This document shows positions 7,610 to 17,195 of a DNA stretch of 64,000 bases, piece by piece (the first letter of the stretch is position 1; each line of letters opens with the position of its first letter). This DNA is from Bdellovibrionales bacterium (lineage in GTDB: Bacteria; Bdellovibrionota; Bdellovibrionia; Bdellovibrionales; JAKFYE01), in NCBI GenBank assembly GCA_021731045.1, contig JAKFYE010000013.1, positions 21,402-85,401 on the forward strand, given 5' to 3'. The position numbers were made by a program, and so were the translations under genes. The notes beneath the pieces were generated by a model that was not told where the DNA came from, did not search any database, and worked only from the letters and a program-made list of their open reading frames with translations.

Positions 7610-8821
7610 CTACTGAGAAAGAATCTGCATAGCTAGCCGTTTGCCTAGCTCCACTCCAGGTTGATCAAATGCATCAATATCTAATGACTCTGCAACTCCC
7701 GCCACAAGCATTTCAAAAAATTGAAAGAGAAAGCCTAGAGACTTAGGACTCAAATCGACAATTACAAGTTCTAATGAATGTATACCTTCAGCCTTGAGGG
7801 CTTGTTGCGTCGCCAGTCTTTCGGCTTTCAAGATAGCACCCAGAGTCTTACCGTTGATAAAATCTGGCAGCCCTATCACGTTGGTAATCACATCGCCGGC
7901 TTGTTCAACAGATTCTATTCCTATAAAAAAAATAAATTTATCTCGTGCACCATCCATTACCTGCTGCAAAATAGAATGTTGATCGTTAGCCCCGACCAAG
8001 GCAAGAGGCGTACTCACTTGCGGAGCAAGACTCGCCTCGCGCGTAAGGCGTTTAGCCAAACTTTCTGCCCATAACTGTTGAACCCAACCTCCAAAATGAG
8101 AAAGTAAATCAGAATAACTCCAAAAAACTGTAATCCATTCATTTTTTTTGAAACTTGTCAGGACTTGCGCGACAACTTTAGCCAAAGTCTCGGTCTGTGC
8201 GAGAGCCTCTTGCGCCCCGGAGCGAAGCTCATCTGTTGAAACACCTAAAAATGCCGTCGGAATAATTCCCACCGGTGTCAAAACTGAGTAACGCCCACCC
8301 ACGTTCTTAGGAATATGGAAAATCGGAACCTGATGGCTTCTCGCCCAGTCGGTTAAAGGATTATTGCCAGGGTCTGAGACCACTGTGAAATGTTTTGCGT
8401 AATCTGATTCTTTATAGTGTGTTAATAATAATGTTAATTGCGCCAGCGTCTCTAACGTTTTACCGCTCTTTGAGATGACAAGCCAATGGGCATCTCCAAA
8501 ATTTCCTATACGTTTAAGATTCAACGAGAAACTGATCGGATCAACATTTTCAAAAAACACAATTTGGTTCTGTGTTTCAGCTGATAAAAACTGTTGAATG
8601 ACTTTCGGGCCTAGGGAGCTTCCGCCAATTCCTATAAGTCCCAGCGTCGAAAAACTTTGTGCTAATTTATGTCCATGCGCGGTGGCACTCGACCACATTT
8701 CGTCCATAAAAACGGTCTGCATAAAACCGCTAGAGGTTAAGTTTTTTAAATTCTGAACGGCGACATTCGCTTTTTGAATTGCGACTGCATCAGCCGTGCG
8801 ATGGACAGACATTTTTAGCAT
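7610..8821 (-). CDS. pgi: Glucose-6-phosphate isomerase
   Basis: The enzyme interconverts glucose-6-phosphate and fructose-6-phosphate in the cytoplasm (glycolysis/gluconeogenesis). Phosphosugar-binding sequences are visible: GLIGIGGSSLGPKVIQQFL, VISKSGKTLETLAQL, NVGGRYSVLTPVG and the C-terminal segment FDQPGVELGKR. At 403 residues it is of the shorter bacterial/archaeal PGI class rather than the roughly 550-residue enterobacterial form. A second ATG lies three codons in. The gene lies between the metallophosphoesterase and FHA-GGEEF genes with short gaps, so it is probably part of one minus-strand unit. The assignment is secure. Confidence 0.93.
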   Translation of the reverse strand: MLKMSVHRTADAVAIQKANVAVQNLKNLTSSGFMQTVFMDEMWSSATAHGHKLAQSFSTLGLIGIGGSSLGPKVIQQFLSAETQNQIVFFENVDPISFSLNLKRIGNFGDAHWLVISKSGKTLETLAQLTLLLTHYKESDYAKHFTVVSDPGNNPLTDWARSHQVPIFHIPKNVGGRYSVLTPVGIIPTAFLGVSTDELRSGAQEALAQTETLAKVVAQVLTSFKKNEWITVFWSYSDLLSHFGGWVQQLWAESLAKRLTREASLAPQVSTPLALVGANDQHSILQQVMDGARDKFIFFIGIESVEQAGDVITNVIGLPDFINGKTLGAILKAERLATQQALKAEGIHSLELVIVDLSPKSLGFLFQFFEMLVAGVAESLDIDAFDQPGVELGKRLAMQILSQ

Positions 8822-8833
8822 TGATAAAATCCC

Positions 8834-9940
8834 TTATGAAACGTCAACGTCTTCTTCGATACGATGAAAGCCACGCCATTCTTTAAGCCGACCTTGTGGG
8901 CGAAGCTGCACTCGCGTCCCTTCAGCTACAGGTTCTGTTTCAGCAGGGTATTCGATGTATACGTACGTTAATTTTGTTACTTTTCCTAAAGTAGGAATAT
9001 CAAGAGAAGTGAGTTCTGTCCAAGTTCCTGTGTTAAAATATTCCTTACCCAACCATTGACGGTACTGATATACGTGGCTGTGACCAAAGATAACGGTATG
9101 CACACGCTCATCGTCGAGAATTTTGCGAGCAGCATAACTTAAATCAGGAAAGATGGCTCCTTCGATAAAGATCGCGAGCAATCGCTTCCAGGGCCAGTGG
9201 CGCCGAGCATCAAGCCCCAACATCGCTCGCAGAAAAAACCATATCAACTTCAAACTCGTTTTGATCGTAAAGCGGGTGTCTTGTAAGAGTCCCCAACGAA
9301 AGCTGGCTTTAAACGGACGAACCTTATCAATAAATGGATTTTCTAATTTAATTTTTAAAACAAAATCGACAAAAAAATGTGAGCCGAACGGGAGATTTAG
9401 AATTCGTTCAGGCAAATTCTTTTTTAAAAAGAATTTTTTAGGATCAATGCGATTGGCGGCTTCATACATATGTCCATGTTCAATGTGCACACCATCAAAA
9501 AAGTATACGATGTTTTTATAACGGACCGATGTACCTAAAACTTCATTCAGATACGTCTGTGTAGATGGCCAGAGCATACATTGATCGTGATTGCCCACTA
9601 CGTACGTAACGGAGTTTCTTCCGTTTGCTAAAAATTTACGAATAGATTGAAAAAACTTAGGGTGACCTTCAACGATACGGACTAACTTTTCAAGAGAAAT
9701 ACTTTCCGTAATAACCGTTAAAAAATGTCCGCGATAGTCAATTTGGAGAAAATTAAAAATATCACCATTAAGTATAAGCTCGACTTCAGAATCAGCAAAC
9801 TCGCCGCTGGTATAATAATTTAAAAACTCTGAAAACTTATCATCATAATAAAACTCTTCGAGGGAGTTAATCTTTCCTCCCTCTAGAAGTTTTCCAACTC
9901 CGAGATGTAAATCACTGACGACAAGTTTAATTTTTCTCAT
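8834..9940 (-). CDS. Calcineurin-like metallophosphoesterase
   Basis: The protein has 368 residues with the dinuclear-metal phosphoesterase motifs in order: SDLHLG (residues 9-14), LNGDIFNFL, VVGNHDQC, a His near HIEHGHMYE and the final IFGHSHVYQYR. The layout resembles LpxH/UDP-diacylglucosamine pyrophosphatase-like and Ser/Thr phosphatase-like members, but it is longer than LpxH (about 240 residues) and has a basic, Trp-rich insert (KTSLKLIWFFLRAMLGLDAR) that could lie on the membrane surface. The substrate cannot be read from sequence. It lies 12 bp from both flanking genes, pgi downstream and the GGDEF gene upstream, suggesting one operon. Confidence 0.82.
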   Translation of the reverse strand: MRKIKLVVSDLHLGVGKLLEGGKINSLEEFYYDDKFSEFLNYYTSGEFADSEVELILNGDIFNFLQIDYRGHFLTVITESISLEKLVRIVEGHPKFFQSIRKFLANGRNSVTYVVGNHDQCMLWPSTQTYLNEVLGTSVRYKNIVYFFDGVHIEHGHMYEAANRIDPKKFFLKKNLPERILNLPFGSHFFVDFVLKIKLENPFIDKVRPFKASFRWGLLQDTRFTIKTSLKLIWFFLRAMLGLDARRHWPWKRLLAIFIEGAIFPDLSYAARKILDDERVHTVIFGHSHVYQYRQWLGKEYFNTGTWTELTSLDIPTLGKVTKLTYVYIEYPAETEPVAEGTRVQLRPQGRLKEWRGFHRIEEDVDVS

Positions 9941-9952
9941 AACTTTTAGCGC

Positions 9953-10810
9953 CTAGCTCGCCACATTCACAATATTGCGGCTTTTATTTTTTCCTTCATA
10001 CATGGCTTCATCAGCCATACGGAGTATATCTTCTTTTGTTTTTGCATGCTCGGGAAATGAGGCGACCCCGATGCTTAACGTTATGTGGACGCGGTGGTTT
10101 TCTACCGTAAATATCGTACTTTCTACTTGCTTACGAATACGTTCCCCGACGGCGAGTGCAGACTCTTTATTTGTTCCAATTAATAGTAAAATGAACTCAT
10201 CTCCTCCGTAACGAAATCCATAATCCATAATCCGAATATTTTGAGTTAATATTTTTGAGATCTGATAAAGCAGTTGGGACCCCACGAGATGTCCCTTGTT
10301 GTCATTGACGTTCTTAAAGTGATCAATATCGATAAATAGCGTTGAAAAATGTGTGCGAGAGCGTTCGGATCTTCGAATCTCTTTATCAAGCACCATATGA
10401 AGATATCTTTGATTGTAAAGTTGTGTCACGTCATCTTGAAACGCCAGCTCCTTTGCCGCAGATAATTTAACGGCTGACTGATAGAGCCCTGAAACTATTT
10501 TTTCTATTAACGGCCATTCTGTAGGTATATCGGGAGTTGGTTTGAACGCTTTTTTTACTCGCGAAAGAATTACGAATGCAATCGTGGCTCCGTGATTATC
10601 AAATATGTGTAAAGAGTCTCGTAAACGGATAGGAACCTGGACCACGACCGGAGCCGCAACCCATGTCACCTTAACATCTCCAAAAAAAACTTGCAGCGCT
10701 TTACTTGCACGTTTATCAAACGTCTCTTTATCAAGACCAGATAGAGTTTTAATCAAATTTGCAATTTCATTAGGGACTATCGAATTTTCCCTTTTCCTTG
10801 GGAGTTTCAT
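9953..10810 (-). CDS. GGDEF diguanylate cyclase
   Basis: The protein has 285 residues. The N-terminal 120 residues form an unrecognised domain, perhaps a degenerate sensor. The C-terminal GGDEF domain starts at DDVTQLYNQRYL (about residue 126), with DIDHFKNVND for metal and nucleotide binding and RYGGDEF (GGDEF at 202-206). RIMD five residues upstream matches the RxxD inhibitory I-site. All catalytic residues are present, so an active c-di-GMP synthase is expected. There is no membrane segment, so it is cytosolic. It lies between a coiled-coil protein gene (21 bp upstream) and a metallophosphoesterase gene (12 bp downstream). Confidence 0.9.
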   Translation of the reverse strand: MKLPRKRENSIVPNEIANLIKTLSGLDKETFDKRASKALQVFFGDVKVTWVAAPVVVQVPIRLRDSLHIFDNHGATIAFVILSRVKKAFKPTPDIPTEWPLIEKIVSGLYQSAVKLSAAKELAFQDDVTQLYNQRYLHMVLDKEIRRSERSRTHFSTLFIDIDHFKNVNDNKGHLVGSQLLYQISKILTQNIRIMDYGFRYGGDEFILLLIGTNKESALAVGERIRKQVESTIFTVENHRVHITLSIGVASFPEHAKTKEDILRMADEAMYEGKNKSRNIVNVAS

Positions 10811-10831
10811 AAATTTCCTTATAATACTTAT

Positions 10832-11947
10832 CTAGTCTGCTTTTTTAAGGGGCGTCGCTTCATGCTCGTCACCTTCTAGCATCGAGAGTGCTAAACGTAG
10901 TGCCTTAACGGTACGACGCACACGTTCTCGATTGTCATCTAATATACGATTTAACTCTTTACCCTTAGTTCTGTAATTTTCTAATTCATAATTTAATTGA
11001 TCAATTTTGCGTTTAAGATCCAAAACTATCTCATCTTTATTTTTTATGACCGCTTGGCTCTCAAGTTTAATAAGCTCGAGACGGTTTTCAAGTTCACGCT
11101 CTCGAACTCTAATTTTTTTAAGATCTCCGCTCAGACGTGTTTCTAATTGTTCAATTTTAATCTTTGCACGATTGAGCTCTTCATTTTTCGTCATCATACT
11201 AGTTCTTAAGATGATCAGCTCTTCGTTGTAAATTTCTTGCTTTTCTTTGGTGGTGTGCTCAACGCGTTCCAACTGAGCATGAAGATCTTCGCTGCGATTT
11301 TTTAATGTTTCGCCTGCAGCTAGTAACTCTTCGTTCTCGGCTCTTAAACTGTCGACACTTTTTTCAAGCTCTAAAATTCTTTCTTGAGCAATGCGCAGAT
11401 GATCCGACTGCACAAGCGAGGCTTCTGCCGTGAGAATAAGCTCTGAGCTTGCGCGCTTCGCACGCGGAGCAACTGGCTCTGATTTTTTTTGTTCTTCAAT
11501 CGGCTCAACCGGTGAAATATGTGAACGAGTCGAGAAAAAATGAGAAATTTCTTCGACGCCCGAATCTTCTTCCATCATAACGGGCGTTAGATGGTCTTTT
11601 GAATTTTTCTTTGGCACGTCTTCCATTCGCGCGCCGATCCCTCTCTGAATATTTATTCCGAAGACACTCTTGTTACCGTCGATTTCTATTCGTTCGCTAC
11701 TTTCTTTGTTCTGCGTTTCAGATAAAGACGTTGGCCTATCAGGCAATCCTTTTGGTAACGCAAGTGTAGGATCTGCATCTTGCTCTTTAGATTTATCTGA
11801 AGGTCTATTTGTGGCTTTTGGCTTGTGTTTTGGATCCGATGTGACAACCGTCGCCTTAGGATCTGGAGAAAATGAGTCCTCATTCTCGTCACCCATGACA
11901 AGATCTGCAAGTTCTGTTGATAAATCGACCTTTTTGTTTTTACTCAT
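10832..11947 (-). CDS. Coiled-coil protein of unknown function
   Basis: The protein has 371 residues. Residues 1-175 are acidic and low complexity (PDPKATVVTSDPKHKPKAT and similar), probably disordered. Residues about 180-350 are a long charged heptad-rich coiled coil (LRIAQERILELEKSVDSLR, ELENRLELIKLESQ and further repeats). There is no signal peptide or membrane segment. I recognise no family. Its position 21 bp upstream of a GGDEF gene suggests one transcript and perhaps a role in localising signalling proteins. The coiled-coil reading is direct from the sequence; any partner is speculation. Confidence 0.7.
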   Translation of the reverse strand: MSKNKKVDLSTELADLVMGDENEDSFSPDPKATVVTSDPKHKPKATNRPSDKSKEQDADPTLALPKGLPDRPTSLSETQNKESSERIEIDGNKSVFGINIQRGIGARMEDVPKKNSKDHLTPVMMEEDSGVEEISHFFSTRSHISPVEPIEEQKKSEPVAPRAKRASSELILTAEASLVQSDHLRIAQERILELEKSVDSLRAENEELLAAGETLKNRSEDLHAQLERVEHTTKEKQEIYNEELIILRTSMMTKNEELNRAKIKIEQLETRLSGDLKKIRVRERELENRLELIKLESQAVIKNKDEIVLDLKRKIDQLNYELENYRTKGKELNRILDDNRERVRRTVKALRLALSMLEGDEHEATPLKKAD

Positions 11948-12104
11948 TTTCAGTTAACATTTCGGAATGATTGAATAATGAGTTAAGCAAACCTGCGTCG
12001 AACTCGACCAACGGCGGGGGGCTCAAAAGCTTATTGCCTGATATTCGACATCAAACCTTAAGCCCTGGTCTTTAGTCGCAGACGGCGCTTCGTTGTTTAA
12101 AGTG

Positions 12105-13010
12105 TTAAAGAGTAATAACTTTAAGAAATTCTTGCTTACGAGTCTCAAAATCTGAAGCTGTCAGTGAACGTAATCGGTTTAGACCAAAATCTTGAATCGT
12201 AAAACTCGCCATCACCGTTCCGGAGAGACAGGCCTGTTTTAATTTTTCAGTACTTAAAGATTGGTTCGTTTTTGCCAGGTAACCCATGAGTCCACCCGCA
12301 AACGTGTCACCCGCTCCCGTCGGATCAATGACCTCAGGAACTGGCATAGCAGGAAGAATAAAATAACCTTCATGTGTAGCCATCACAAACCCATACTCGC
12401 CTCTTTTAATCACCACGGCCTTAGGCCCCATTCTTAAAATTTCTTTTGAGGCCGCAATAGCATTCGTCGTTCGCGTGAGAAGTTTACTTTCGTTTTCGTT
12501 AATGGTGAGCAAATCAACACGCTCAATGACTTTCAGCAAAGAATTTTTTTTGATGTCGATCCATAAATTCATCGTGTCGCTCGCCACAAGTTTTGGAGAT
12601 TTCACTTGATTGAGCACGCTGATTTGCAAATCGGGGTCTATATTGGCGAGAAAAACATAATCACATTTTTTATGAGCCTCTGAAAGTTGCGGATCAAAAT
12701 CAGCAAAAACATTTAAAGCTGTTTCAATCGTGACGGCTTCGTTTAAATCACCCTTGTACGAACCTTCCCAATGAAATGTCTTACCTGAAACTCTTTGCAT
12801 ACCGGTAACATCGACACCTTTATCGGCCAAAAGACGAATGTCAGCTTCATCATAATCTTGGCCTACAACGCCGATCACATGTACTTGTGCAAACTGAGAA
12901 GCCGCGACAGAAAAATAATTCGCCGAACCCCCTAAAATACGATCCGCGCGCCCTGAAGGTGTTGAAATTGTATCGTAAGCAAGACTGCCCACTACCAGAA
13001 TATCCGACAT
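12105..13010 (-). CDS. PfkB-family sugar/nucleoside kinase
   Basis: The protein has 301 residues and a ribokinase fold: N-terminal ILVVGSLAYDTI with LGGSANYFSVAASQ (sugar binding), and C-terminal DPTGAGDTFAGGLMGYLA with the catalytic Asp and anion-hole GAGD. The DTMNLWID segment is common in a PfkB subgroup whose substrate I cannot assign; adenosine kinase-like or ribokinase-like are options. A GGAGG Shine-Dalgarno lies 6 bp before the ATG. It lies 24 bp downstream of rlmN on the same strand. It is distinct from the heptose kinase at 15093. Confidence 0.85.
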   Translation of the reverse strand: MSDILVVGSLAYDTISTPSGRADRILGGSANYFSVAASQFAQVHVIGVVGQDYDEADIRLLADKGVDVTGMQRVSGKTFHWEGSYKGDLNEAVTIETALNVFADFDPQLSEAHKKCDYVFLANIDPDLQISVLNQVKSPKLVASDTMNLWIDIKKNSLLKVIERVDLLTINENESKLLTRTTNAIAASKEILRMGPKAVVIKRGEYGFVMATHEGYFILPAMPVPEVIDPTGAGDTFAGGLMGYLAKTNQSLSTEKLKQACLSGTVMASFTIQDFGLNRLRSLTASDFETRKQEFLKVITL

Positions 13011-13034
13011 AAGTTCCTCCCGAAGGAGTGAACA

Positions 13035-14099
13035 TTAGGTCATTGCGGATTGAAGATCAAGTTTCTCGGGATGGCCTTCAAATTTGGAACGCAATTGGCC
13101 ACAGGCCGCGTAGATATCACGCCCCATTGTTTTACGCCTTAAAACATGAACACCGATATCCATCAACTCATGATGAAACGCGACGATGGTGTCTTCATCG
13201 GGCCGTTCAAATCCTGAATCAGGATGCTCGTTAAACGGAATAATATTAATTTTGCAAGGAATGCCACGTACAACTTTTTTGAGTCGTCGCGCGTCCTCGA
13301 TAGAATCTGTCACACCTTTTAAAAGCACATATTCAAATGTAACTTTGTCTCCGGTTTCTTCTGTATAGTCTTTACACGCGGCTAAGAGCTGATCCATGTT
13401 CCATTTTTTATTGATCGGCATAACAAAGTCGCGAACTTCATTGGTCGTCGCATTTAAACTTACGGCCAAACGCACTTTATTTTTTGCCACTAGCGGAATC
13501 ATATCTACGAGCCCAGACGTCGAAACCGTTACCCGACGACGAGAAAAATTAAAACCCCACGGTGAGTGAATCACTTCGACCATTTTAAAAACGGCCTCAG
13601 GATTATCAAGTGGTTCGCCCATTCCCATAAACACAACATTCGTGATGCGTTGGTCGCCCTTTATAGCTTTGTCGGCTTGAACAAATTGGCCAACAATTTC
13701 TGCGGCCGTCATACGACGTTGCATTTTTTGTTTACCAGTAAAACAAAAACGACAACCCATGTTACAGCCCACTTCAGAAGACACGCATAAAGTTAGACGA
13801 TCTTCAGACGGAATTAGCACGGCTTCGACGGTTTTGCCTCCGCCCACATCAAACAAAAATTTTCGCGTGCCATCGGTACTGATAAGATCTTGAACAATCA
13901 ATGGCAGATCAAATGTAAAAATATTAGGAAGTTCCGCGCGGAATGTTTTAGAAAGATCGGTCATCTGTTCAAAATCAGTGACTCCGCGTTGATAGACCCA
14001 TTGAAATAGTTGTTGAGCACGGAACTTTTCTTTTCCGTATTTTTTGAGGATCTCTTTGAGATCTTCAAGGCTTTGTCCAAAAAAATTAACTTTTTCCAT
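13035..14099 (-). CDS. rlmN: 23S rRNA A2503 / tRNA A37 C2-methyltransferase RlmN
   Basis: The radical SAM enzyme methylates C2 of A2503 in 23S rRNA and of A37 in some tRNAs. The Cx3Cx2C cluster motif is present as CNMGCRFC (C112, C116, C119), and the mechanistic C-terminal cysteine lies in YAACGQLRS (about residue 333). The N-terminal helical domain FRAQQLFQWVYQRGV and the segment VVFMGMGEPLDN are typical of RlmN. The length of 354 residues is normal. It is transcribed towards the PfkB kinase gene and away from the BtpA-family gene; the 132-bp gap at 14100-14231 must carry both divergent promoters. Confidence 0.95.
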   Translation of the reverse strand: MEKVNFFGQSLEDLKEILKKYGKEKFRAQQLFQWVYQRGVTDFEQMTDLSKTFRAELPNIFTFDLPLIVQDLISTDGTRKFLFDVGGGKTVEAVLIPSEDRLTLCVSSEVGCNMGCRFCFTGKQKMQRRMTAAEIVGQFVQADKAIKGDQRITNVVFMGMGEPLDNPEAVFKMVEVIHSPWGFNFSRRRVTVSTSGLVDMIPLVAKNKVRLAVSLNATTNEVRDFVMPINKKWNMDQLLAACKDYTEETGDKVTFEYVLLKGVTDSIEDARRLKKVVRGIPCKINIIPFNEHPDSGFERPDEDTIVAFHHELMDIGVHVLRRKTMGRDIYAACGQLRSKFEGHPEKLDLQSAMT

Positions 14100-14231
14100 G
14101 CTCTTCCAAGGGTCAAGATCAGGTCAATGTAAGGCCCACGATATAACACAAGAGGACAAGCGATTGCACGAAAGATTTTAGTAGTAAGTTCGCGTAGTTA
14201 TATATTAAATGAGGGGCAAAAAGGGGGCCCT

Positions 14232-15077
14232 ATGTTCAAACTGTTGTTTACTCTACTATTTTTTGTATCTGCACACGCACTTGCTGAGCCAAAATTGGCG
14301 CAAATCTTCAAAAATAAAAAGCCGATTATTGGCGTGGTAAATTTACCAAATCTTCCGGGCCAAAAGAATTTCACCAATATGAATGAGGCAGTGGCTAATG
14401 CTTTAAGCGAAATGACGATTCTAGAAGAAGAAGGCGTCGACGGGGTTATTTTTGAAAATCCTGATGGTGATATACCCTCAAATCCTGAAACCATCGCGGC
14501 CATGACCGTAATTGTGACGAAAGCCATGCAAAAAGCAAAAACCATCGTCGTCGGTGTTGAGGTTTTATGGCACGACCCACTTGCGTCTCTTGCAATTGCA
14601 AAAGCCACCGGCGCCAAATTTATTCGTACTGATTTTTTTGCCGATAAAATGATGGCGGATAAACAGCTTATTAATGAAAAACCAAAGCGAATCACAGATT
14701 ATCGAACTAAGATCGGCGCTGACAACGTTTTGATTCTCGCGGATGTGCAAGTTAAATACGGCGTGATGATCGACAAAAACAAAACGATGACCCAATCTGT
14801 AAACGACGCACTTGCAGGTAAATGTGATGCGGTCGTCGTGACAGGTAGAAAATCAGGAGTTCCACCCGAAGTCGATAAAGTCAAAGAGGTCAAAGCCGCG
14901 ACTGGTTTAGATAACGACGTGGTTTTAGGTTCTGGCACTTCGGTCGAGAATGTTGCCGAACTTCTCAGTATTGCCGACGCCGCGATTGTCGGAACTTCAA
15001 TTTCTACAAAAACAGGCGGAGTGCTCGTACGAGAGAAAGTTCGAGCCTATATGGATGCGGTAAAAAAACTTCGCTGA
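14232..15077 (+). CDS. Exported BtpA/SgcQ-family protein
   Basis: The protein has 281 residues. After an apparent signal peptide (MFKLLFTLLFFVSAHALA, then EPK) it follows the BtpA/SgcQ TIM-barrel family throughout: IGVVNLPNLPGQ, GVDGVIFENPDGD, VGVEVLWHDPLA, AKFIRTDFF, DAVVVTGRKSGVPP and IVGTSISTKTGG. Known BtpA (photosystem I biogenesis in cyanobacteria) and SgcQ (a sugar operon) proteins are cytoplasmic or membrane-associated and lack a Sec signal to my knowledge, so export would be unusual. A GGGGGCCCT stretch precedes the ATG. It lies alone between divergent rlmN and the convergent heptose kinase gene. Confidence 0.85.
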   Translation: MFKLLFTLLFFVSAHALAEPKLAQIFKNKKPIIGVVNLPNLPGQKNFTNMNEAVANALSEMTILEEEGVDGVIFENPDGDIPSNPETIAAMTVIVTKAMQKAKTIVVGVEVLWHDPLASLAIAKATGAKFIRTDFFADKMMADKQLINEKPKRITDYRTKIGADNVLILADVQVKYGVMIDKNKTMTQSVNDALAGKCDAVVVTGRKSGVPPEVDKVKEVKAATGLDNDVVLGSGTSVENVAELLSIADAAIVGTSISTKTGGVLVREKVRAYMDAVKKLR

Positions 15078-15092
15078 TTTATTTTTTAGAAA

Positions 15093-16082
15093 TTACGTCA
15101 GCGTTTGAATTGATTCGATCAGTTCATCAATAGAGCACGGGACGCAACCGACTTTGCCAACTACGACCCCAGCGGCGTGGTTGGCGATAAGACATGAGTC
15201 TTCGAGTGACAATCCGGCCATCGAAGACATGGCCAGAGCAGCAATCATCGTATCGCCCGCACCCGTCACATCAAAAACAGCGCGTGCGTATGTCGGAATT
15301 AACTTGCTGGTTCCATTTTCAAAAAGACTGACGCCATCTTTTCCGCGAGTGATCACAATTTTTTCGACGCCAATTTTTTTCATCAATTCGGCTCCCACTT
15401 CATTAATTTGGGAACTGATACCCCGAATATCATCAAGGGCACGACCAGCAAGGAGCATGGCCTCTTCTTGATTTGGCTTAAGCAACGTCGCACCCCGATA
15501 ATAATGGGCGGGAGTCGTCCGATGAGGGTCTACAAAAACGCTCTTCTTTGCTTTTTTGGCAATCGCAATAATAGATTGAATTGTAGTTTCACTTAAAACA
15601 CCTTTAGCGTAATCCTGCAAAATAATGGCATCGCATTTTGTTAACGCCTGCTCAACACTCGTAAGTAGTTTTTGTTGGATAGAATCTGATAAATACTTTC
15701 GGCGTTCATAATCGACACGCACCAAATGATATTGCCCTGACATCACTCGTAACTTACGTGTGGTGGGGCGTTCTTTATCCACGACAAGATACTCAATATT
15801 CACTTTTTGTTTTACCAAAAGTTTTTTTAAAGATTCCGCGGCTTCATCCGCGCCTACGACAGAAACTAAAATCGTTTTTCCACCCAGGCTTGTAATATTT
15901 TGCGTGACGTTAGCTGATAAACCTAAGCGCACATCCTCATCGCTGACTTCAACAATTGGAACAGGAGCTTCCGGGCTGATACGATGAACTTTTCCCATGA
16001 CGTATTCGTCAAGACCAACATCCCCAACAACGAGAATCGATGTGTTTTTTAATTTTTCAACTTTAGAAATTAAATCGTTCAT
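15093..16082 (-). CDS. rfaE1: D-glycero-beta-D-manno-heptose-7-phosphate kinase
   Basis: This is the kinase half of HldE (also hldA). It phosphorylates heptose-7-phosphate at C1 on the way to ADP-heptose for LPS inner core. Signature parts: ILVVGDVGLDEYVMG, VHRISPEAPVPIVEV (characteristic of RfaE), LKPNQEEA and FDVTGAGDTMIAALAM. The adenylyltransferase half is absent; the 329-residue product ends after the kinase, so a separate hldC/rfaE2 is expected elsewhere. The start at 16082 gives MNDLISKVEKL; an in-frame start at 16148 would overlap the upstream heptosyltransferase gene. The adjacent heptosyltransferase supports an LPS-core role. Confidence 0.9.
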   Translation of the reverse strand: MNDLISKVEKLKNTSILVVGDVGLDEYVMGKVHRISPEAPVPIVEVSDEDVRLGLSANVTQNITSLGGKTILVSVVGADEAAESLKKLLVKQKVNIEYLVVDKERPTTRKLRVMSGQYHLVRVDYERRKYLSDSIQQKLLTSVEQALTKCDAIILQDYAKGVLSETTIQSIIAIAKKAKKSVFVDPHRTTPAHYYRGATLLKPNQEEAMLLAGRALDDIRGISSQINEVGAELMKKIGVEKIVITRGKDGVSLFENGTSKLIPTYARAVFDVTGAGDTMIAALAMSSMAGLSLEDSCLIANHAAGVVVGKVGCVPCSIDELIESIQTLT

Positions 16083-16093
16083 ATGTTTTCGTA

Positions 16094-17113
16094 TTACAGG
16101 CTTTCGTATTTTTGAATAATCGTGTCTACCGTAATGAGCTCCATACAATCATACTTTGGGCAAGTGGGTCCAATGCATTTTTTGATTCCCGGGCACTCGA
16201 CTTGCGGAGTTAAGGTCTCAACATGCAAACCTTTTGGTCCCCAACGTGTCACATTCTGACTTTTTACCGGACTGTAAATTCCAACCGTGGGAACGCCGAG
16301 GGCCGCGGCCAAATGTACGATGCCTGTGCTCGGCGCAACGACCATTTGCGCATAATTTAAAACCGTCAGAAGTTCTTCAGACGAAAGTTTTCCATCCAAC
16401 CACAAAATATTTTCTTGAAATCCATATTTGCGAAGTTCTTTGCGAATAGGAGAGAGCCAAGGTGCATCCGCGCGAGTACCCGTCATCACCACCCGTACTT
16501 TTTTTGAAATTCGAAAAAGTAAGCTCGCGTACTGAATGGCGGGCCAATTTCGAGCTGAGCCCCCCATACCCGCGTGGACCACGATGTAAGTTTTTGGTTG
16601 TAAATCGAATTGGGACAAAAGAGACTCACTTCCAGATCGGAGTCGTAAATACTCTATCGAATTCGACGGCTTGATCCCAAACAAATCTAAACTCTGCTTC
16701 ATCAATTCATAGTTGTAGATCAGTTCACTTTTTTCGCCCAACAATCGGCTTTGGCGTATTCCTCGATTTAAAAATAAAAAGGAGTGCCATTGGCTTTTTC
16801 TTCCAGCGCGAAACGGGATACCCGCCATCCAGGCCGCGCAAGACATCCACCATGGTGCGTGAAAAAAAATTATGTGACTCGGTTTTTCTCTGCGAAAAAA
16901 CCGTTGGAGATCCAAATAACGTCGAAAACTGAATTTTCGTTCAAATGTAAAATGATGACGCCGTGGGTTTGCGTAATCACAGATAAAACCCAGGCCTTTG
17001 TTTACAAGCCACGTGACGTCGTAGGGCGATAAAAGATTATCTACGGGAAGAGTCAGCGCGAGATCGCCAATGTGATCAATGCGTACGCAGAAAATTTTAT
17101 TTTTTTGTAACAT
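16094..17113 (-). CDS. Glycosyltransferase family 9 (LPS heptosyltransferase)
   Basis: The protein transfers heptose from ADP-heptose to the LPS core at the inner face of the inner membrane. The N-terminus CVRIDHIGDLALTLPV and the C-terminal APSTGIVHLAAALGVPTVGI are the conserved GT9 motifs; VVHAGMGGSARNWP is the nucleotide-sugar loop. A Cys-rich tail (CPGIKKCIGPTCPKYDC) is present. The ATG at 17113 follows an AGGA Shine-Dalgarno and is preferred to in-frame starts up to 17152. It lies 11 bp upstream of the heptose kinase gene, forming a two-gene unit. WaaC and WaaF cannot be told apart from this alone. Confidence 0.88.
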   Translation of the reverse strand: MLQKNKIFCVRIDHIGDLALTLPVDNLLSPYDVTWLVNKGLGFICDYANPRRHHFTFERKFSFRRYLDLQRFFRREKPSHIIFFHAPWWMSCAAWMAGIPFRAGRKSQWHSFLFLNRGIRQSRLLGEKSELIYNYELMKQSLDLFGIKPSNSIEYLRLRSGSESLLSQFDLQPKTYIVVHAGMGGSARNWPAIQYASLLFRISKKVRVVMTGTRADAPWLSPIRKELRKYGFQENILWLDGKLSSEELLTVLNYAQMVVAPSTGIVHLAAALGVPTVGIYSPVKSQNVTRWGPKGLHVETLTPQVECPGIKKCIGPTCPKYDCMELITVDTIIQKYESL

Positions 17114-17195
17114 CGTCATCCTGCGAAAAGAGTATCGCGTGTCGCGCTCCATGAGTCATCAGCAGACAGATGACCGTCCGCGACAAAAATAGTGT

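Noticed and set aside
9153..9521. 122-codon plus-strand ORF antisense to the metallophosphoesterase
   Set aside because: Shadow frame, basic and low in any domain pattern.
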